Below, in pieces: positions 1-11,762 of a stretch of 64,000 nt of DNA. The DNA is from Rhynchospora pubera. Its lineage: Eukaryota; Streptophyta; Magnoliopsida; Poales; Cyperaceae. The DNA is taken from assembly GCA_028095005.1 (NCBI GenBank), contig CM051462.1:239066973-239130972 (forward strand), in the 5' to 3' direction. Position 1 is the first letter of the stretch; each line of letters opens with the position of its first letter. A program made the position numbers and the translations under genes. The notes under the pieces are model-generated. The model was given only the letters and a program-made list of their open reading frames with translations, made no database searches and was not told the DNA's origin.

Positions 1-200
1 GATGTAACGCCTATAAAGTGAACTGTATTCTATTTTAAAGACAATTAGTGCTGATAAATGAAAGTAAAAAATGAGTAGAACTGATAAGACAAAAGTCTCT
101 ATGGCAACAGAATACATCAAAACAAATCCAAATCCAAAAAGAAAGAAATTTAGGTCACAATAATTATAAGATAGGTCCCGGAATGTCTGATCTAGAAAGA

Positions 201-239
<39 letters not shown>

Positions 240-1480
240 TTGGGTTTGAGAAGAGAATAGATGTAAGCACTAACCGGCAGTAATACCAGGGAGGAGAGCA
301 ACACATGTCTGATGGCATGCAAATATGGAGAATTTAGGGGACAGATGCAAAAAGTATTATTTATGTTTATTATTTATTATTGGCAGGAGGGTGGAGGCGA
401 CAAAAGAAGAGAGGAAGGAGAGAAAGGCAGCCTCACCCAGAAGGAAGGCCAGAATGAATGAGAATAAGATGCAAAAAAAAAAAAGGTTAAATTAAGAGTA
501 GTGATGCCAAAAGAGAAAGTTCCCAAGTGCCAAGCAGGGAAAAAAGGGGAAATTTATCAATTTATAGGATAGGATCAAAGGAATATAAGATAGGATAGGA
601 TACCTCTCGACATCAGGGGCAGGGGCAGGCGTATTCCTAATTTGGGGCGAGAGGGTTCTCGCGGGGGAGAAGCTCCGGGCGTACATGCCCGACATACTAT
701 TCTATTCTAGTCTTCTCTCTATTTCTATTTCTATTTCTAGTTTCTAGTTTCTTTCTTTCTTCCTTCCTTTGTTTCTAGAGAGACAGACAGAGACAGAGAC
801 CGAGACCGAGAGAGAGGTCTCCCTGAGTCTTTTGAGCAGTAAGTAAGTAATTACTGTAGGCTGCTGCTTGTGCTTGCTATTGCTAGGCTTTCTTCTGTCT
901 GAGTGTGAGAGAGAGAGAGAGAAGGCAGCAGAGCAGAGCAAGCCCATACGATTTTGTCTCTCTCCTCTCTCTCTCTCTCGATTGTGGCCTGTGGCTGTGG
1001 GCGATAAATACGCAGCAATTACATTACTTTTTTATTTATCCTTTCCTTTTTTCTTACTTATTAAAAAATAATATCAAACTCTAGGGTTTTTTTTTTGTTT
1101 CACTCAGGATTTCATATATAGTTACCAAATTCTAATTTTCTCATTAGATGCCCATCAAACGGTCCTCGTAATACCATTTCACTTCTCTCTTTTGGTTTTA
1201 AAAAGAGGGGGGGGGGGGGGCTGCTACTACTTACAACCAAAATAAATAAGGGAAATTCTGGCATGCGGGCTGATTATTCTTGACCGTTCATTTCTTACAA
1301 ATCAGACGTCTCACCTATCATAGAAATTTTTGGCCGCTTAAAATGTTCTCCGTTATATGTAACATGATTTTTAGTGAAAAGGGTAAAATAGTCAATTAAC
1401 ACCAAATCGGCTCTTTCTATTTCGTATTAACCTCTCCGCATATCGTCGTGCCCATCTCCGCCTTCGTCGGACCCTAACAG
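1..1480. other. Intergenic, low-complexity stretch
   Basis: I see no convincing gene here. The short open frames are low-complexity readings of simple repeats. The stretch holds a TTA/ATT microsatellite (202-240), pyrimidine-rich tracts at 715-770, a GA run at 907-922, CT-rich sequence at 958-980 and a 14-base G run at 1207-1220. Such tracts are common in plant promoters and 5' leaders, so part of this could be upstream DNA of the decayed phosphatase gene that follows. That link is inference. Confidence 0.5.
202..240. repeat. (TTA)n microsatellite
   Basis: About 12 uninterrupted copies of a TTA/ATT trinucleotide, read directly from the sequence. Confidence 0.95.
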
Positions 1481-2146
1481 CAATCTGTGGTCTGTCTCTC
1501 TCCCACTGGCCACCAACAAGGCAACAACAATCAAAATTCATATGAGCTCTCGAAAGGAAATCGGCGTTGTCGAAAGAGAAGCAGATCGATCTCTCCGCTG
1601 CTGCCTCCTCTCGGAGCATCACCATTAACTGCTCGATCAACTCTAGCCTCCTGCAATATCCATCGGTTCCTCCCTCTACCTCCTCTCAGTGCAGCGACGG
1701 AGATAGCTGGACCTCCCTAAGGTCTCTCTCGATCGAAGAACAGCTTCAGGTATACCTTTTTCAACTGAGATTTCGGTTCAATTTTCGACTTTAATTTCAA
1801 AAACCGAGACTTGTGTTTTCTGTACAGACTTTAATGAATCTTTCATATTTTTTTATTGTTTTTTGAAGAATTTATCGCTTAATTTCGGTTCAATTTCTTC
1901 TCTCCGCAGCATTAGTGGAGGTATTATTTTATCCTTGTTCAATTTCTGTCTTGTTAGCGTCCTTGATCTATTTGTGCTGAAATGAAGTAATTCTACAATT
2001 AGAATGACTGTGTTGAGTTAGTTGTGATGGATTTGGCTTAATTCTATTTGTGCTGATAGTTGTGAATTTTTTTTAGTAAATTTAAGCATCTTAAAGATTG
2101 TCTCCTCTCTCTCGATCAACTACTGGACTGAGACTTCTGTTTATTA

Positions 2147-3137
2147 GAGATCTCCATGGCCAGTTTGGCGACCTCATGCATCTCTTCGATGAGTATGGCT
2201 TTCCCTCAACTGCTGGTGACATCACGTCAGTCAACACTATTTAACTCATATTCAAGCTTTAAAAAAACAGTCACTGGTTTTATTTCATGTTCTCTGATCA
2301 GGCAAGATGCACTTTTTCAGGTACATTGATTAGTTGTTTTTAGGAGATTATGTTGATCGTGGTCAGCACAGCCTAAAACCATTACATTGCTCCTCGCTCT
2401 CAAAGTAAGTTCCCAACTCAGTTTGGACAATGTCACAAGTACATTATTAGAACTCCTTGTTCTTACCTTTTCTATTGTTGTGAAATTTTTTTTTCCATTT
2501 TTAAGTTCTGTTGCCTATGTACTTAAAGAAGTTTAAAAATTATAGATATTCAAGAATGTACACTTGATTAGAGGAAACCATGAGGCTGCCGACATAAATG
2601 CTCTTTTTGGTTTTAGGCTTGAGTGCATTGAACGAATTGGTAAGAATCCTAAGAATATGCTGTATACCTATAAGCATGTTGCCCATTTAGAAAATAAATG
2701 TATTTCATTTTATGAAGGACCTATTGATGTCCCAAAAGTTCAACAGCAATAACTTGACCCATCAGATAAGTAGTGTGCGTGAACTGCTTTCTTACATGGA
2801 TTGACCAAAATTTCAGTTTGATCCTTATGTGTTGTATCATTATTTGCCTTTGATTACTTGAATTCCAAACTTAATCCTCATAAGTGAAAGAGCATGTCAA
2901 TCCATTATTTTGTCCTGAGATTGTGTTATATTTCAGGGTGAAAGCGATGACATTTGGGCATGGACGCAGTTTAACTAGCTATTTAATTATCTTCCACTGG
3001 CTACGATGGTAGAAAAGAAAATCATATGCATACACGGTGGTATTGGATGGTCAATCACCTTAGTCGAGCAGATCGAAAAGCTTGAGAGACCTATTACTAT
3101 GGATGTGGGATCAATAATTCTGATGGACCTGCAATGG
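2147..3137 (+). pseudogene. BSU1-like (BSL) Ser/Thr phosphatase fragment, decayed
   Basis: Exon-like pieces of a PPP-family phosphatase of the plant BSL type (BSU1-like Kelch phosphatases of brassinosteroid signalling) lie in order with intron-like gaps. They are about 2147-2224 (DLHGQFGDLMHLFDEYG), 2344-2404 (GDYVDRGQHSL), 2547-2640 (VHLIRGNHEAADINALFGF) and 2937-3137 (IWAWTQFN, then EKKIICIHGGIG and LERPITMD). GDYVDRG and RGNHE are metal-site motifs of the family. Decay is clear: one A is missing after the QHSL codons, shifting the TITLLLALK stretch out of frame, and TAG at 2976-2978 interrupts the last exon. The N-terminal Kelch repeats and the C-terminal end of the catalytic domain are not seen. 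Because introns are kept, this is a duplicated genomic segment, not a processed copy. A 5' exon-like open stretch at about 1487-1750 may be its old leader, but I cannot match it to the family. Confidence 0.85.
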
Positions 3138-4700
3138 TACTTTAAGCAGTTTGATATATTTTTTAAAGCATATAATAAAGACCATTCTCAAGGATTGAAA
3201 GACTCCTTAGTATAGATGCTTTAAAAGAAGCTCTTTGCAACCATGATGATGCAGTTAATCTGCGTACCATATTATGACACACATCCAAAAACTAGGTGAG
3301 AGAAAATTTTATTCAAAAGAGGACTGGCAGTTTATAGTTCTGGTTGTGAGACTTCATTTTTTAATTAAGAATTAAGTTCATTGACAAATCCAGGGTATAA
3401 TTCAAGTGGTGAAAATGAAGGAAATATTGTTTAAGTAGGACCCTCTATGCTGAAGTTGCTGTTGTAAGCAGGGATATGTTCTGAATTCTGTGTGATCTTT
3501 TTATTTTATTTTGTTTCAAGTATAGTAGATGGGATGTTAAATTATGTAACATTTGTTAAATTATATTCTGGATTTGCATTAGGATCTAAACATTAGGCTA
3601 TGGACAATTGTGCAGCACGTACTGCTAAAAGAGAGATATTTTCTTGATCCCCACACAATAGCTTTCGACCATATAGTTTCTTTTGTTCAAAAAATGTCTT
3701 TGTAACATTTACAAGGTTTAGGGTAGGAATGGGGAGTGGATCTGGCAAAGGAGGCAACCGTTGTGAACCCTGCAATGACTAGATACTTTGATTTTTCTTA
3801 TTGCCACAGCATCTGGCAGGTTAGATTCTGGAGGCAAGTGCGGGTCTAGTGGCAGGCTCACATAACAAGAATGAGCTTGTTGTCATCCATTGAGAAGACG
3901 AATCTGGCAATTTTTTTTTTCCTTTTTCCTTTTATTTCTAGTTCTCTCTTAGTTTTGCTTTTTTATTTATATTTGAATTTTGAGTTGGATCTGAGGAAGA
4001 ATATAGTTGGAGGTTCTAGTTGATGGTAGGCACTAGGCACCGAGCACTAGTATTGAGTTTTGACAAGTCAATAGTCACCTAAACAGAAATTTTAAGCTTT
4101 TTAATCGATTTTTCTGAAATCAAGCTTATAATTTAGTTGTACAACATCAATTGCTAGCACCTATTGTGAGGATTTCCAATTACAGCTAATGGCTTGTTTA
4201 ATTTGCGCCAAATGAGAAGCAATACAACAGGAAAGTAGAATGCAGAAATAGAACGTATGGGGACCCACAAGTCAGACAAACAGCATACAAATCAACTGTA
4301 TTGTGAAGGAAAACATACGGTTCTGTGTGCAAACTGCAGTCCCACTTTTAGTTATTTCAATTTTTAAATGCTGTTAGACTGTGCCAAAAAAAAAGGCGCA
4401 CAAGAAGATTGTTGTCAGGAAACCATCTGAAGAGGTGCCCACTAAATATAACCACCCAGTATCATGAATTCATGATCAACCAATAATGGGATGACACATC
4501 AGCCAATTTGGAAAGCGGTTGCGCTACGAATTAGAATTAGAAATTTGCACCAGATTATTTTTTCGCCACCGCTTATCACGTATATCTACTTAAAATAACA
4601 TTGTATATGATTGCAATAGAAATTACATGGTATGCATTGTATATGACCAAATTTCATCAAGATTTGAATAAACTTTATTGTTCATTATAGATTTTTTTTA
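3138..4700. other. Intergenic; no recognisable gene
   Basis: Downstream of the phosphatase remnant the DNA is AT-rich. A short coding-like stretch near 3200-3270 (reads SIDALKEALCNHDDAVNLRTIL-like, then a stop) could belong to the decayed gene or another one; I do not recognise it. A few splice-like sites are present but no consistent frame. Confidence 0.4.
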
Positions 4701-4946
4701 TAATTTAATCATAAAAAAACAAAATTAAAAATTAAAAATTAAAAAGATACAATATTCAATTAAAAATATGAGTTTGAATTATTGCGTCATTTAAAAATAG
4801 CTAGCAATTAAATTGCTAATAAATGTTAGAAGAATCATATTACTTAGTGAAAAAATTAACATTTTACTGTTATAATTAAAATTCATATGAAAAAAAACTA
4901 GAAGTATAATTTTGTAAAGAAGCTTGAAGTTGTAAATTGCATATGC
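4701..4946. repeat. Direct repeat copy A (about 240 bp)
   Basis: This AT-rich block aligns with 5481-5713. Both begin TAATTTAATCATAAA, share ATTGCGTCATTTAAAAATA and ATATTACTTAGTGA, and end in CTTGAAGTTGTAAATTGCAT. They differ by scattered substitutions and small indels, so the duplication is not recent. No coding potential is seen. Confidence 0.75.
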
Positions 4947-5480
4947 TTATAAAAGGAAATCAAAGGAAAAAGTTAGTTAGAAAGCTAAATAAAAGTACTA
5001 AAACTTGATTGCAATTTTATGAGTCAATAAGCTTTTAAAAAGTGTTTGTTTATTAAAAAAAAAATTATATGAATGTGGGGGGTGCGATATTCATCTATGC
5101 CAAATTCAAATGAAAATTTTGGTTGAATTTATCCCACCAAATTTTTATTATATAGAACGAAATTGAAATGAAATTTTTGTGCAAATAAAATAGCTAGCTC
5201 CCCTGAGGTTCAAGCTTCATCAATTTTATAATTTGTTTCATTGTCTGTATAAAAATCTTATTTGTCTACTACTGTTGCATAGCTCACAAGAAGGAAATAT
5301 TAATTTTGGACAAAGTTTTTAAAAACAAAATTTATTTATAAAATTGTTCCATTTTATCTGTCTTTTTCCATTTTTAATTTCGATAAACCTTACTATAAGT
5401 TCTTAACACTACAACAGGGAAAATACATTTGCACCACAAGTCCACAAGTCGACCTTTCATTGAAGTTTCCATAATTTCCA

Positions 5481-5713
5481 TAATTTAATCATAAATAAAA
5501 TCAAATAAAAAATAAAACTAAAAATATTCGATTGAAAATAGGGTTTCAATGATTGCGTCATTTAAAAATACCTACCAATTAAATTGCCAATAAAATGTTA
5601 GAGTAATTATATTACTTAGTGACATAATTAATATTTACTTTTATTATTAAAGTTCATATTAAAAAATAGAAGTATAATTTTATAAAAAAACTTGAAGTTG
5701 TAAATTGCATACG
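5481..5713. repeat. Direct repeat copy B (about 240 bp)
   Basis: Partner of the block at 4701-4946. A solo LTR is inserted at the end of this copy: the last five bases (ATACG) are the left target-site duplication of that LTR. Confidence 0.75.
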
Positions 5714-7367
5714 TGATATCATTATTATTTGATGGTATTGGGACCATACTTAGCACCTAAATTACATTCAAACCATTAAATTATTTGATAAAATGCTATG
5801 TGTTTCCAAGAATTGGCTTTGTCGTTGTCTCTCTTCTTATTTTCAGGGTTCTACTTGGTTTTTGATGGATTTACAAGCTCTAGATGGTTTCCGGCGCAAG
5901 ACGAATGCTAGACGACTCATTCCTAGCACGAGAAGACGATTTTCATACTACAACTCGGACCGAGATGGAAGCAACTCGGACCGAGTTGCACATGCCTTGA
6001 CTCACCTGTTTTCAACTCGGTCCGAGTTGACCTCATCTCGGTCTGAGTTGAATACCGACTTATCTCATATGGCAAGTTTTCATGCATGGAAATGATATTT
6101 TTTGGTAGTTTTTCTTGCCGTGTGCCCTATATCTCTTTCCTTGTGCGTGGAACCATTATAAAAGGCTCTCCCTCTGCCTGAGAAGGGATCTAAGCCTCCA
6201 CAATTGCAATTTCTCCTTTCCAAGCATTGTTAGCCACAGAAACCCTAAGGAACCCTAATCTCTAAGCGACGGTAGCGAGAAGAAGGTTCAGAATTCATCT
6301 TGCATCACCCCACTGCCCTAGAAGACGGTGTTAAAGCATAGAGGGAGTATTCAGTTTATTCTTCCATGTTTTCTTCTCTATTTTTGATGGGCTTGTATCT
6401 TGTTATTTATACTCTTGTTGTTGTTTATTCTAGCACTATGTTAGGCTAAGTTTGAGTAGTCTTAGGAGTAAGGGAGTAGTTGAAGTTTGAATGGCGATAT
6501 TTGACTTGTGATGTTTTGTTATGACTTGTGATTTGTTTAATGAGTAGTCTTTAATTGCTTGTTTGAACTGCTTGTGATTTCTTAATTAACTTCTAAATGA
6601 ATAGCCACGTTTAGTTAAGCCTAAGTTAGGATAAACAAGATTAGTTTAAGCCAAGTACATGGGATAAATCGTAGATCCGAAAGGGGAGATTAATTAACAC
6701 CAAAAGTGTTATTTTTAGATAGTGCAAAAGACTTCTAAATATCCTTACGAAAACCATTAAACAAGTTCAAGCTAATTGTCTTTCCTATACCAAAAGTTGT
6801 GGGTTAATTAGTTTGATTAGAAGCGGTTGTTATTAAACCATTCCCTGGCCCAAAAAGCAAACGTTGAGGGTTAGTAAGTCTAGGTTTAGCCAATCAATCC
6901 TTGCATGATTCATAACAGACCAAATCAAGTCAAATCGAGCCACCTCAGTTCTCAACTCGGACCAAGATGGAAGCAACTCGGACCGAGTTGAAATGCTGTT
7001 GCCTATAAAACTTGAGTTTTTGCATGAAAGTGTTGAACTTTGAGTTTTAGAAGTCCAAACTAAAACGAAACCTGATCCCTAAGACGTTTTTATACTATTT
7101 GAAAACCAAAACAATCAATTAGATTTCTTAATTATTTTAATTCACAAAAACACCCAAAAATATTTATCTTAGTGCATGTTTATTTAATTAGATTGTTTTA
7201 CAATTAAATCCACTCCTTTTTAATTGTCTAGCTTCAGAAAAAGAACAAGTCCGGTATTCGTTAATCTGTCCTTTGGGTTCGACCCTAGAACTAAACTACA
7301 AACGATTAATGAGGTTAGATCTAGGTATACAAATTTTATTTGGTACTAGGATTTAATTCCTTCATCA
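5714..7367 (+). mobile_element. Solo LTR 1 (1,654 bp) with 5-bp TSD
   Basis: The block starts TGATATCA, ends TTCATCA (TG...CA, with TGAT/ATCA inverted ends) and is flanked by perfect ATACG duplications at 5709-5713 and 7368-7372. It has LTR-like content: a TATA box (TATAAAA, 6157-6163) and, near the 3' end, the 'gggttcgaccc' stretch with nearby 'aactaaactacaaacg' typical of the end of large plant LTRs. No internal domain, PBS or second LTR follows, so it is a solo LTR left by LTR-LTR recombination. It carries six copies of a palindrome with core TCGGWCCGA (about 5951-6050 and 6953-6990). Its lineage (Athila/Tat-like Ty3 or a LARD) is a guess; the boundaries are well supported. Confidence 0.9.
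5951..6050. repeat. Palindromic CAACTCGGWCCGAGTTG cluster in solo LTR 1
   Basis: Four copies, two with GGACC then two with GGTCC/GGTCT at the centre, so the cluster itself is roughly inverted-symmetric. Two further copies lie at about 6953-6990 in the same LTR. A short open frame through the cluster is probably incidental. Confidence 0.85.
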
Positions 7368-7372
7368 ATACG

Positions 7373-8129
7373 CCATTTGATTTCTCTTAAATTTTGAACA
7401 TTACATTTGTAATTCTTAGATATTTCATTGCATTTTGGTTAATTTAACCATGAAGTTTTATTTAAATTTCGTTCCATATTTGACCAATTCAATATTTGTA
7501 TCCCAATTTAATATCATACTTTTAACTAATTTTGTGAAAGATATCACTTTATGTCACAAATTTTGATTCAAGACAATAAATTTATCTTTTTATATATTCT
7601 AGGCTTCTAGCTAATATTATCCCTTTATTTATTTATTTTTTTTTGGAAATGTGACTCTTTTTAATAAGGGAAACTATAAGTCGATATTAGTGTCTTGTAC
7701 TTTTTCATGATCCTTAATGAATCGATAGGGATTATTTATCTATGGGAAAAAAAAGAATGCAGATCAGATATCCTAACGAGTCTCAAAACTCAAATACTTG
7801 TACCTCTCCGAAATGAGCAAGAGATGCTAGTATGGTTTTGCTTGCAAGAGTTGATTGTTTATAAGTCATTTCTTTCCGGTAGGCGCAAGTCCTACTGTTA
7901 ATTATCTTCGACTCAGTCGCGAGCATCTCTTGATCGAGAAAATAAAAGAATTAGGTAAGTTAGGTTAAAAATAAGTTTTTTTTTAAAATAAGAGACTAGT
8001 GTTAAGTGGGTCCAGTGAAGTTGAAAAATATACATATAGTTTGTATGAAAACTATTTTTTAGGCATGTTGTGTTTACTTTGGCTCTTAATAAAATGCACA
8101 CTGTGATATTGTTATCATTTTTTTTAGTA
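7373..8129. other. Intergenic; no recognisable gene
   Basis: AT-rich sequence between solo LTR 1 and the first Mutator-like MITE. Short open frames show no family resemblance. Confidence 0.5.
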
Positions 8130-8139
8130 TAATTGTTAT

Positions 8140-8517
8140 GAGTTTTGTTATGGTGAGTCACGCTCAAAACTTCAAGATTTGGTTCAAAATTATTAATCCA
8201 AACCGTCCAATACGATCCCCCTATTGAAATCTCCATGCAGACCAAAATTTATATTTTTTTTGAAATTTTTAGTATTTTTTTCGAATTCTTAAAAACTGTT
8301 GCTTTTGAAAGATTAAGAACTAATTAGATTAACGATTTCCTTAAATTAAAAAAAATACTTAAAAAATTTGAAAAAAATATAAAATTTTGTTTACATGGAG
8401 ATTTCAATAACAAGATCGTATTAGACGGTTTTGATCTGTCATTTTAAATTAGATCTAGGAATTTTTATGGCGACTCACTGACCCTTTGGTGAGTCACGAA
8501 TCACCATAGCAAAACTC
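8140..8517. mobile_element. Mutator-like MITE, family M1, copy 1
   Basis: The terminal inverted repeats read GAGTTTTGTTATGGTGAGTC on the left and, inverted, GAGTTTTGCTATGGTGATTC on the right. They are flanked by a perfect 10-bp direct repeat TAATTGTTAT (8130-8139 and 8518-8527). A 378-bp non-coding element with a 9-10 bp TSD fits a Mutator-superfamily (MULE) MITE. The interior is also roughly symmetric: ATCTAGATY-like and 'gagatttcaat' blocks occur near both ends. Copies 2 and 3 are at 16668 and 19166. Confidence 0.88.
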
Positions 8518-8527
8518 TAATTGTTAT

Positions 8528-11377
8528 TACTATTACTCTATTAGTATTGTTATTATACGAGATAGGCTCAAGTTTTTGCACCAGTTATTTATTTATTTAT
8601 TTAATTTTTTTACTATTATCATTTTGTCATATTTTGGGGCGTTTAATAAAAAGTGACATTTAGAATTTTTTTTTTGTGTTACAGACAGGTTCTTCGTATA
8701 TATATATATATATATTTTTGTACATTATTGTATTTTTTGAGAATTTTCGAAATCTTCTGGCTATTTTTGGTATTTTTGAAGTTCTTATTCTTCTCAGTCT
8801 TTGGATCTGGATCTGAATAGTCTGAGTTGTTTGGATGAATTCTCTTGCTTCTGGTTGTACGGGATCCAGAAGGGGAGGTTCTGGTTTATGGTGGTCTTTG
8901 GGCCCCATGTGTTAAGTGTTTAAGCTTCATGAGCCGGATTTATCCAAAATTCCATATTATGTCTTCACTCAACTCTCCTTTAATATGGTCCGTGGACTTG
9001 CTGTGTTATTCTTTCGTGTTGTATCCTGTGTTTTTTGCATATGCACAATATCGACACGGTGATCTATTGGCTTGTTGCCAGTTGCCAGTTGCCACACAAC
9101 ACCCCTTGTGCCTTCATTTCTTTCTTTGCGGGCGTAAACCACGGCAGAGGGTGCCTCGTCACCGCTCCGTGATACATCAGCTGATCAGCCTTTCTCCTCT
9201 CTCTAGGCCATGACACATCAGTCTATCTTGTGCCACATAAATGAACTGGATCCATATGGATGTTTCTTTTATTCGTTGCTTTTGAAATCAATCCGTTGAT
9301 TTGTGTCACGATTCTTGCTAACCAACCCTTCCTCTTCTTCTCTTTTTCTTCGCTGACTCGACGCCAGCAGAAAATCGCGCCATGGTTTCACCGTACAATC
9401 TGAGTGTTCTCGCCTTCATCTTCAGTCCAGATCACATCCATGGGCATCGTCTTCCTCTCCACATCTATTTCTACCGTCAATTGGATACTATGACACTTGT
9501 ATGACTGCGTCCAGCTCGGTCCTCTCTCACCACCTTGGCACAACTGAGATTTCCGAATTAATAATCTACCGGGGTTTGTTTTTACTTCGAAATGGATTGA
9601 GGAGAATCACAAGAGCACTATAAAACTGGTTACACTGTTAGTTTCATTATGGATTTGGCTATGGCATATTGGCATCACCATCTCGGTTTGGTGCCCAATT
9701 GGAGCAGCGGGCTTTCTCTTGATGATTCCAGGTTCAGGTTGGATTTAGAGCATCATGGGATGTCAGAGAGGGTTTCCTGGTTGTTAGTTTGGTTCCAACA
9801 TGTCTCTATGTTATTGTACCACCAACCATGAATTTTACTAACTCGATTTTGTTTCAGGTTCCAAAATTGCAGCTCTCTGAGGTCTGATCAGGTCGTGGGA
9901 TGAGTTTTAGAGCATGTTAGGAGGTTGAGGAAAGGTTCTAAATCACTAATTGAGCCGCTGTGTGTTTCCATATCCCCACGCTACCAACCACGACATCCAA
10001 TTAGGATCATTTCACAATGCACATGCAAACATGACTTAAGTGTTCACCTCCAGTCTCATTTGTTTCATGGTATATGATAATCCTTTAACTAATGTAATAG
10101 TAGTGATATAACAATATAATGAGTACTTAACTAGTAAATCGCACCTTGTACACTGGTAAAAGGACCTGCGACTTAACAAATCCGATTCGTATATATGTTT
10201 TGAGCAATAAAATCACAAAGGTAAGAACAATACTTAGTCAAAGAAAGAATCAACAAAAGAACATCTCTTTCATCAAGTCATTTTTTTAACAGAGCAATTT
10301 CTATTTCAACCCTTGACTTTTAGGTTATTGTGTAATAAAAAACTTAAACATTGAATCTAATTAACTAAATAAAAGCTAACTTTTCATGACATCAATTAGT
10401 ACACAAAATAACAATATATAACAGAAGTAACATCAATACGGCACACAAGGAGAATAAGCTAACCAATAAACACATTTCTATGATTTCCAACAGATTAGGT
10501 TTCATCTATGAGTCAGCTTATGAAATTTTGAGAGAAACAAACAGCAAATTCAAAAGGTTCAATGAAATGTTGAATATGCAAATTCAAAAGGTTCATGAAA
10601 TGTTTACAAATGAAAGAAACACAATCATGAAATCAACACCGAAGATGATTAGGGTTGAGTAGCTTAGCCGTGATTGCTCACCTTCACCGCCAATCAAAAG
10701 GTCACTCTGATTAATTAGGGTTGAGTAGCATTATTTGATTAGAGTTCTTGAAGGTTGCTTTGATTAGAGTTGAGCAGCCTTAACCGCTTGCATATGGGCT
10801 GATCCTCAAAAAAAAAAGAGTAGCCTTAACCGCCGATAAAAAATGGTTAACGAAGAAGAGAAGGAGAGGGACCCAATTCGTCGGAGGAGAAAAATGAGTT
10901 AACGAAGAGAGAGAGAACGGAGAGAGAGAAAAAAATAACGGAGGTGGCAAATTCCAATAATACCCTTCATCCTTTGAATGGCTGTGATTACTCAAATTGA
11001 AAATTCGGGTTTGAGTCAGGCTTAATCAGCCCTCATAACAACTGGATTTGGCAAACAATTTGCTGGTCATTAATCACGATTCATCACCGCCGCATTCATA
11101 TTTATCTATTTGCATTTAGCATCCTACACACGACCAACTGGAATTATATTACTAGGAAACGTGTCATTACCCAAATATTTCTATTACACTATATACTTTT
11201 CAAAAAATTGTGAATAAAGAAAAAAGTAATTTATGGAAAATGGATATTTCTTTATAAAAATATTTTAAAAGTAAATTTGAGCTCACTAATTTTAAATTGT
11301 TGGATTTTTGTATCATAATTGTGTTTTTTAAAAGAAGAAGATCTTTGGTAATCAACTTTTTTTAACAGTGCATGCTG
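8528..11377. other. Intergenic; no recognisable gene
   Basis: A TA dinucleotide run lies at 8697-8714. Short open frames at 8845-9213, 9649-9831 and 10480-10662 show no recognisable domain. Between 10640 and 10780 a phrase like GATTAGGGTTGAGTAGC recurs three times (about 10650, 10710 and 10755), and 10545-10600 has a local duplication of CAAATTCAAAAGGTTCA. I assign no function. Confidence 0.45.
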
Positions 11378-11526
11378 CAGGGGCGGATCTAAGTGTATGT
11401 CCCCCTAATGCTCTCAAAATAATCCTTGAAAATACAATAATTACATGCAAATCAATTTGCTTTATTCTAAAAATTTCAGCATAGCATCATTTGTCCTCTT
11501 ATTCTAAAATTCTGCCTCCGCGCCTG
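11378..11526. mobile_element. hAT-like MITE (149 bp)
   Basis: The left end CAGGGGCGGATCTAAG and right end (inverted) CAGGCGCGGAGGCAGAA resemble the CAGGGGCGG ends of plant hAT MITEs. The flanks TGCATGCT (11369-11376) and TGCATGCA (11527-11534) match at 7 of 8 bases, as expected for an 8-bp hAT TSD, with one extra G at the left junction. Non-coding. Confidence 0.7.
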
Positions 11527-11762
11527 TGCATGCATGTATTGATCTATTTGAGGCCAATCTTGACCATTTTTAGATGAAAATATGTTGTGTGTTTTCTTCC
11601 ACGTCTTTCAAATATATACAACAAAGAGATATACATAAAAAAGAAACAAATTAATCAAACACACTTCAGAGAAACTATTCTAAACAATATTATGAAAATT
11701 TTAATCAAATCTAATCTTAAATATCATGCACTTGACATGTCTGCATAGATAACGTATACACA

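Noticed and set aside
744..947. Open frame with SVSVSV and similar runs
   Set aside because: Translation of GA/CT microsatellites; no protein character.
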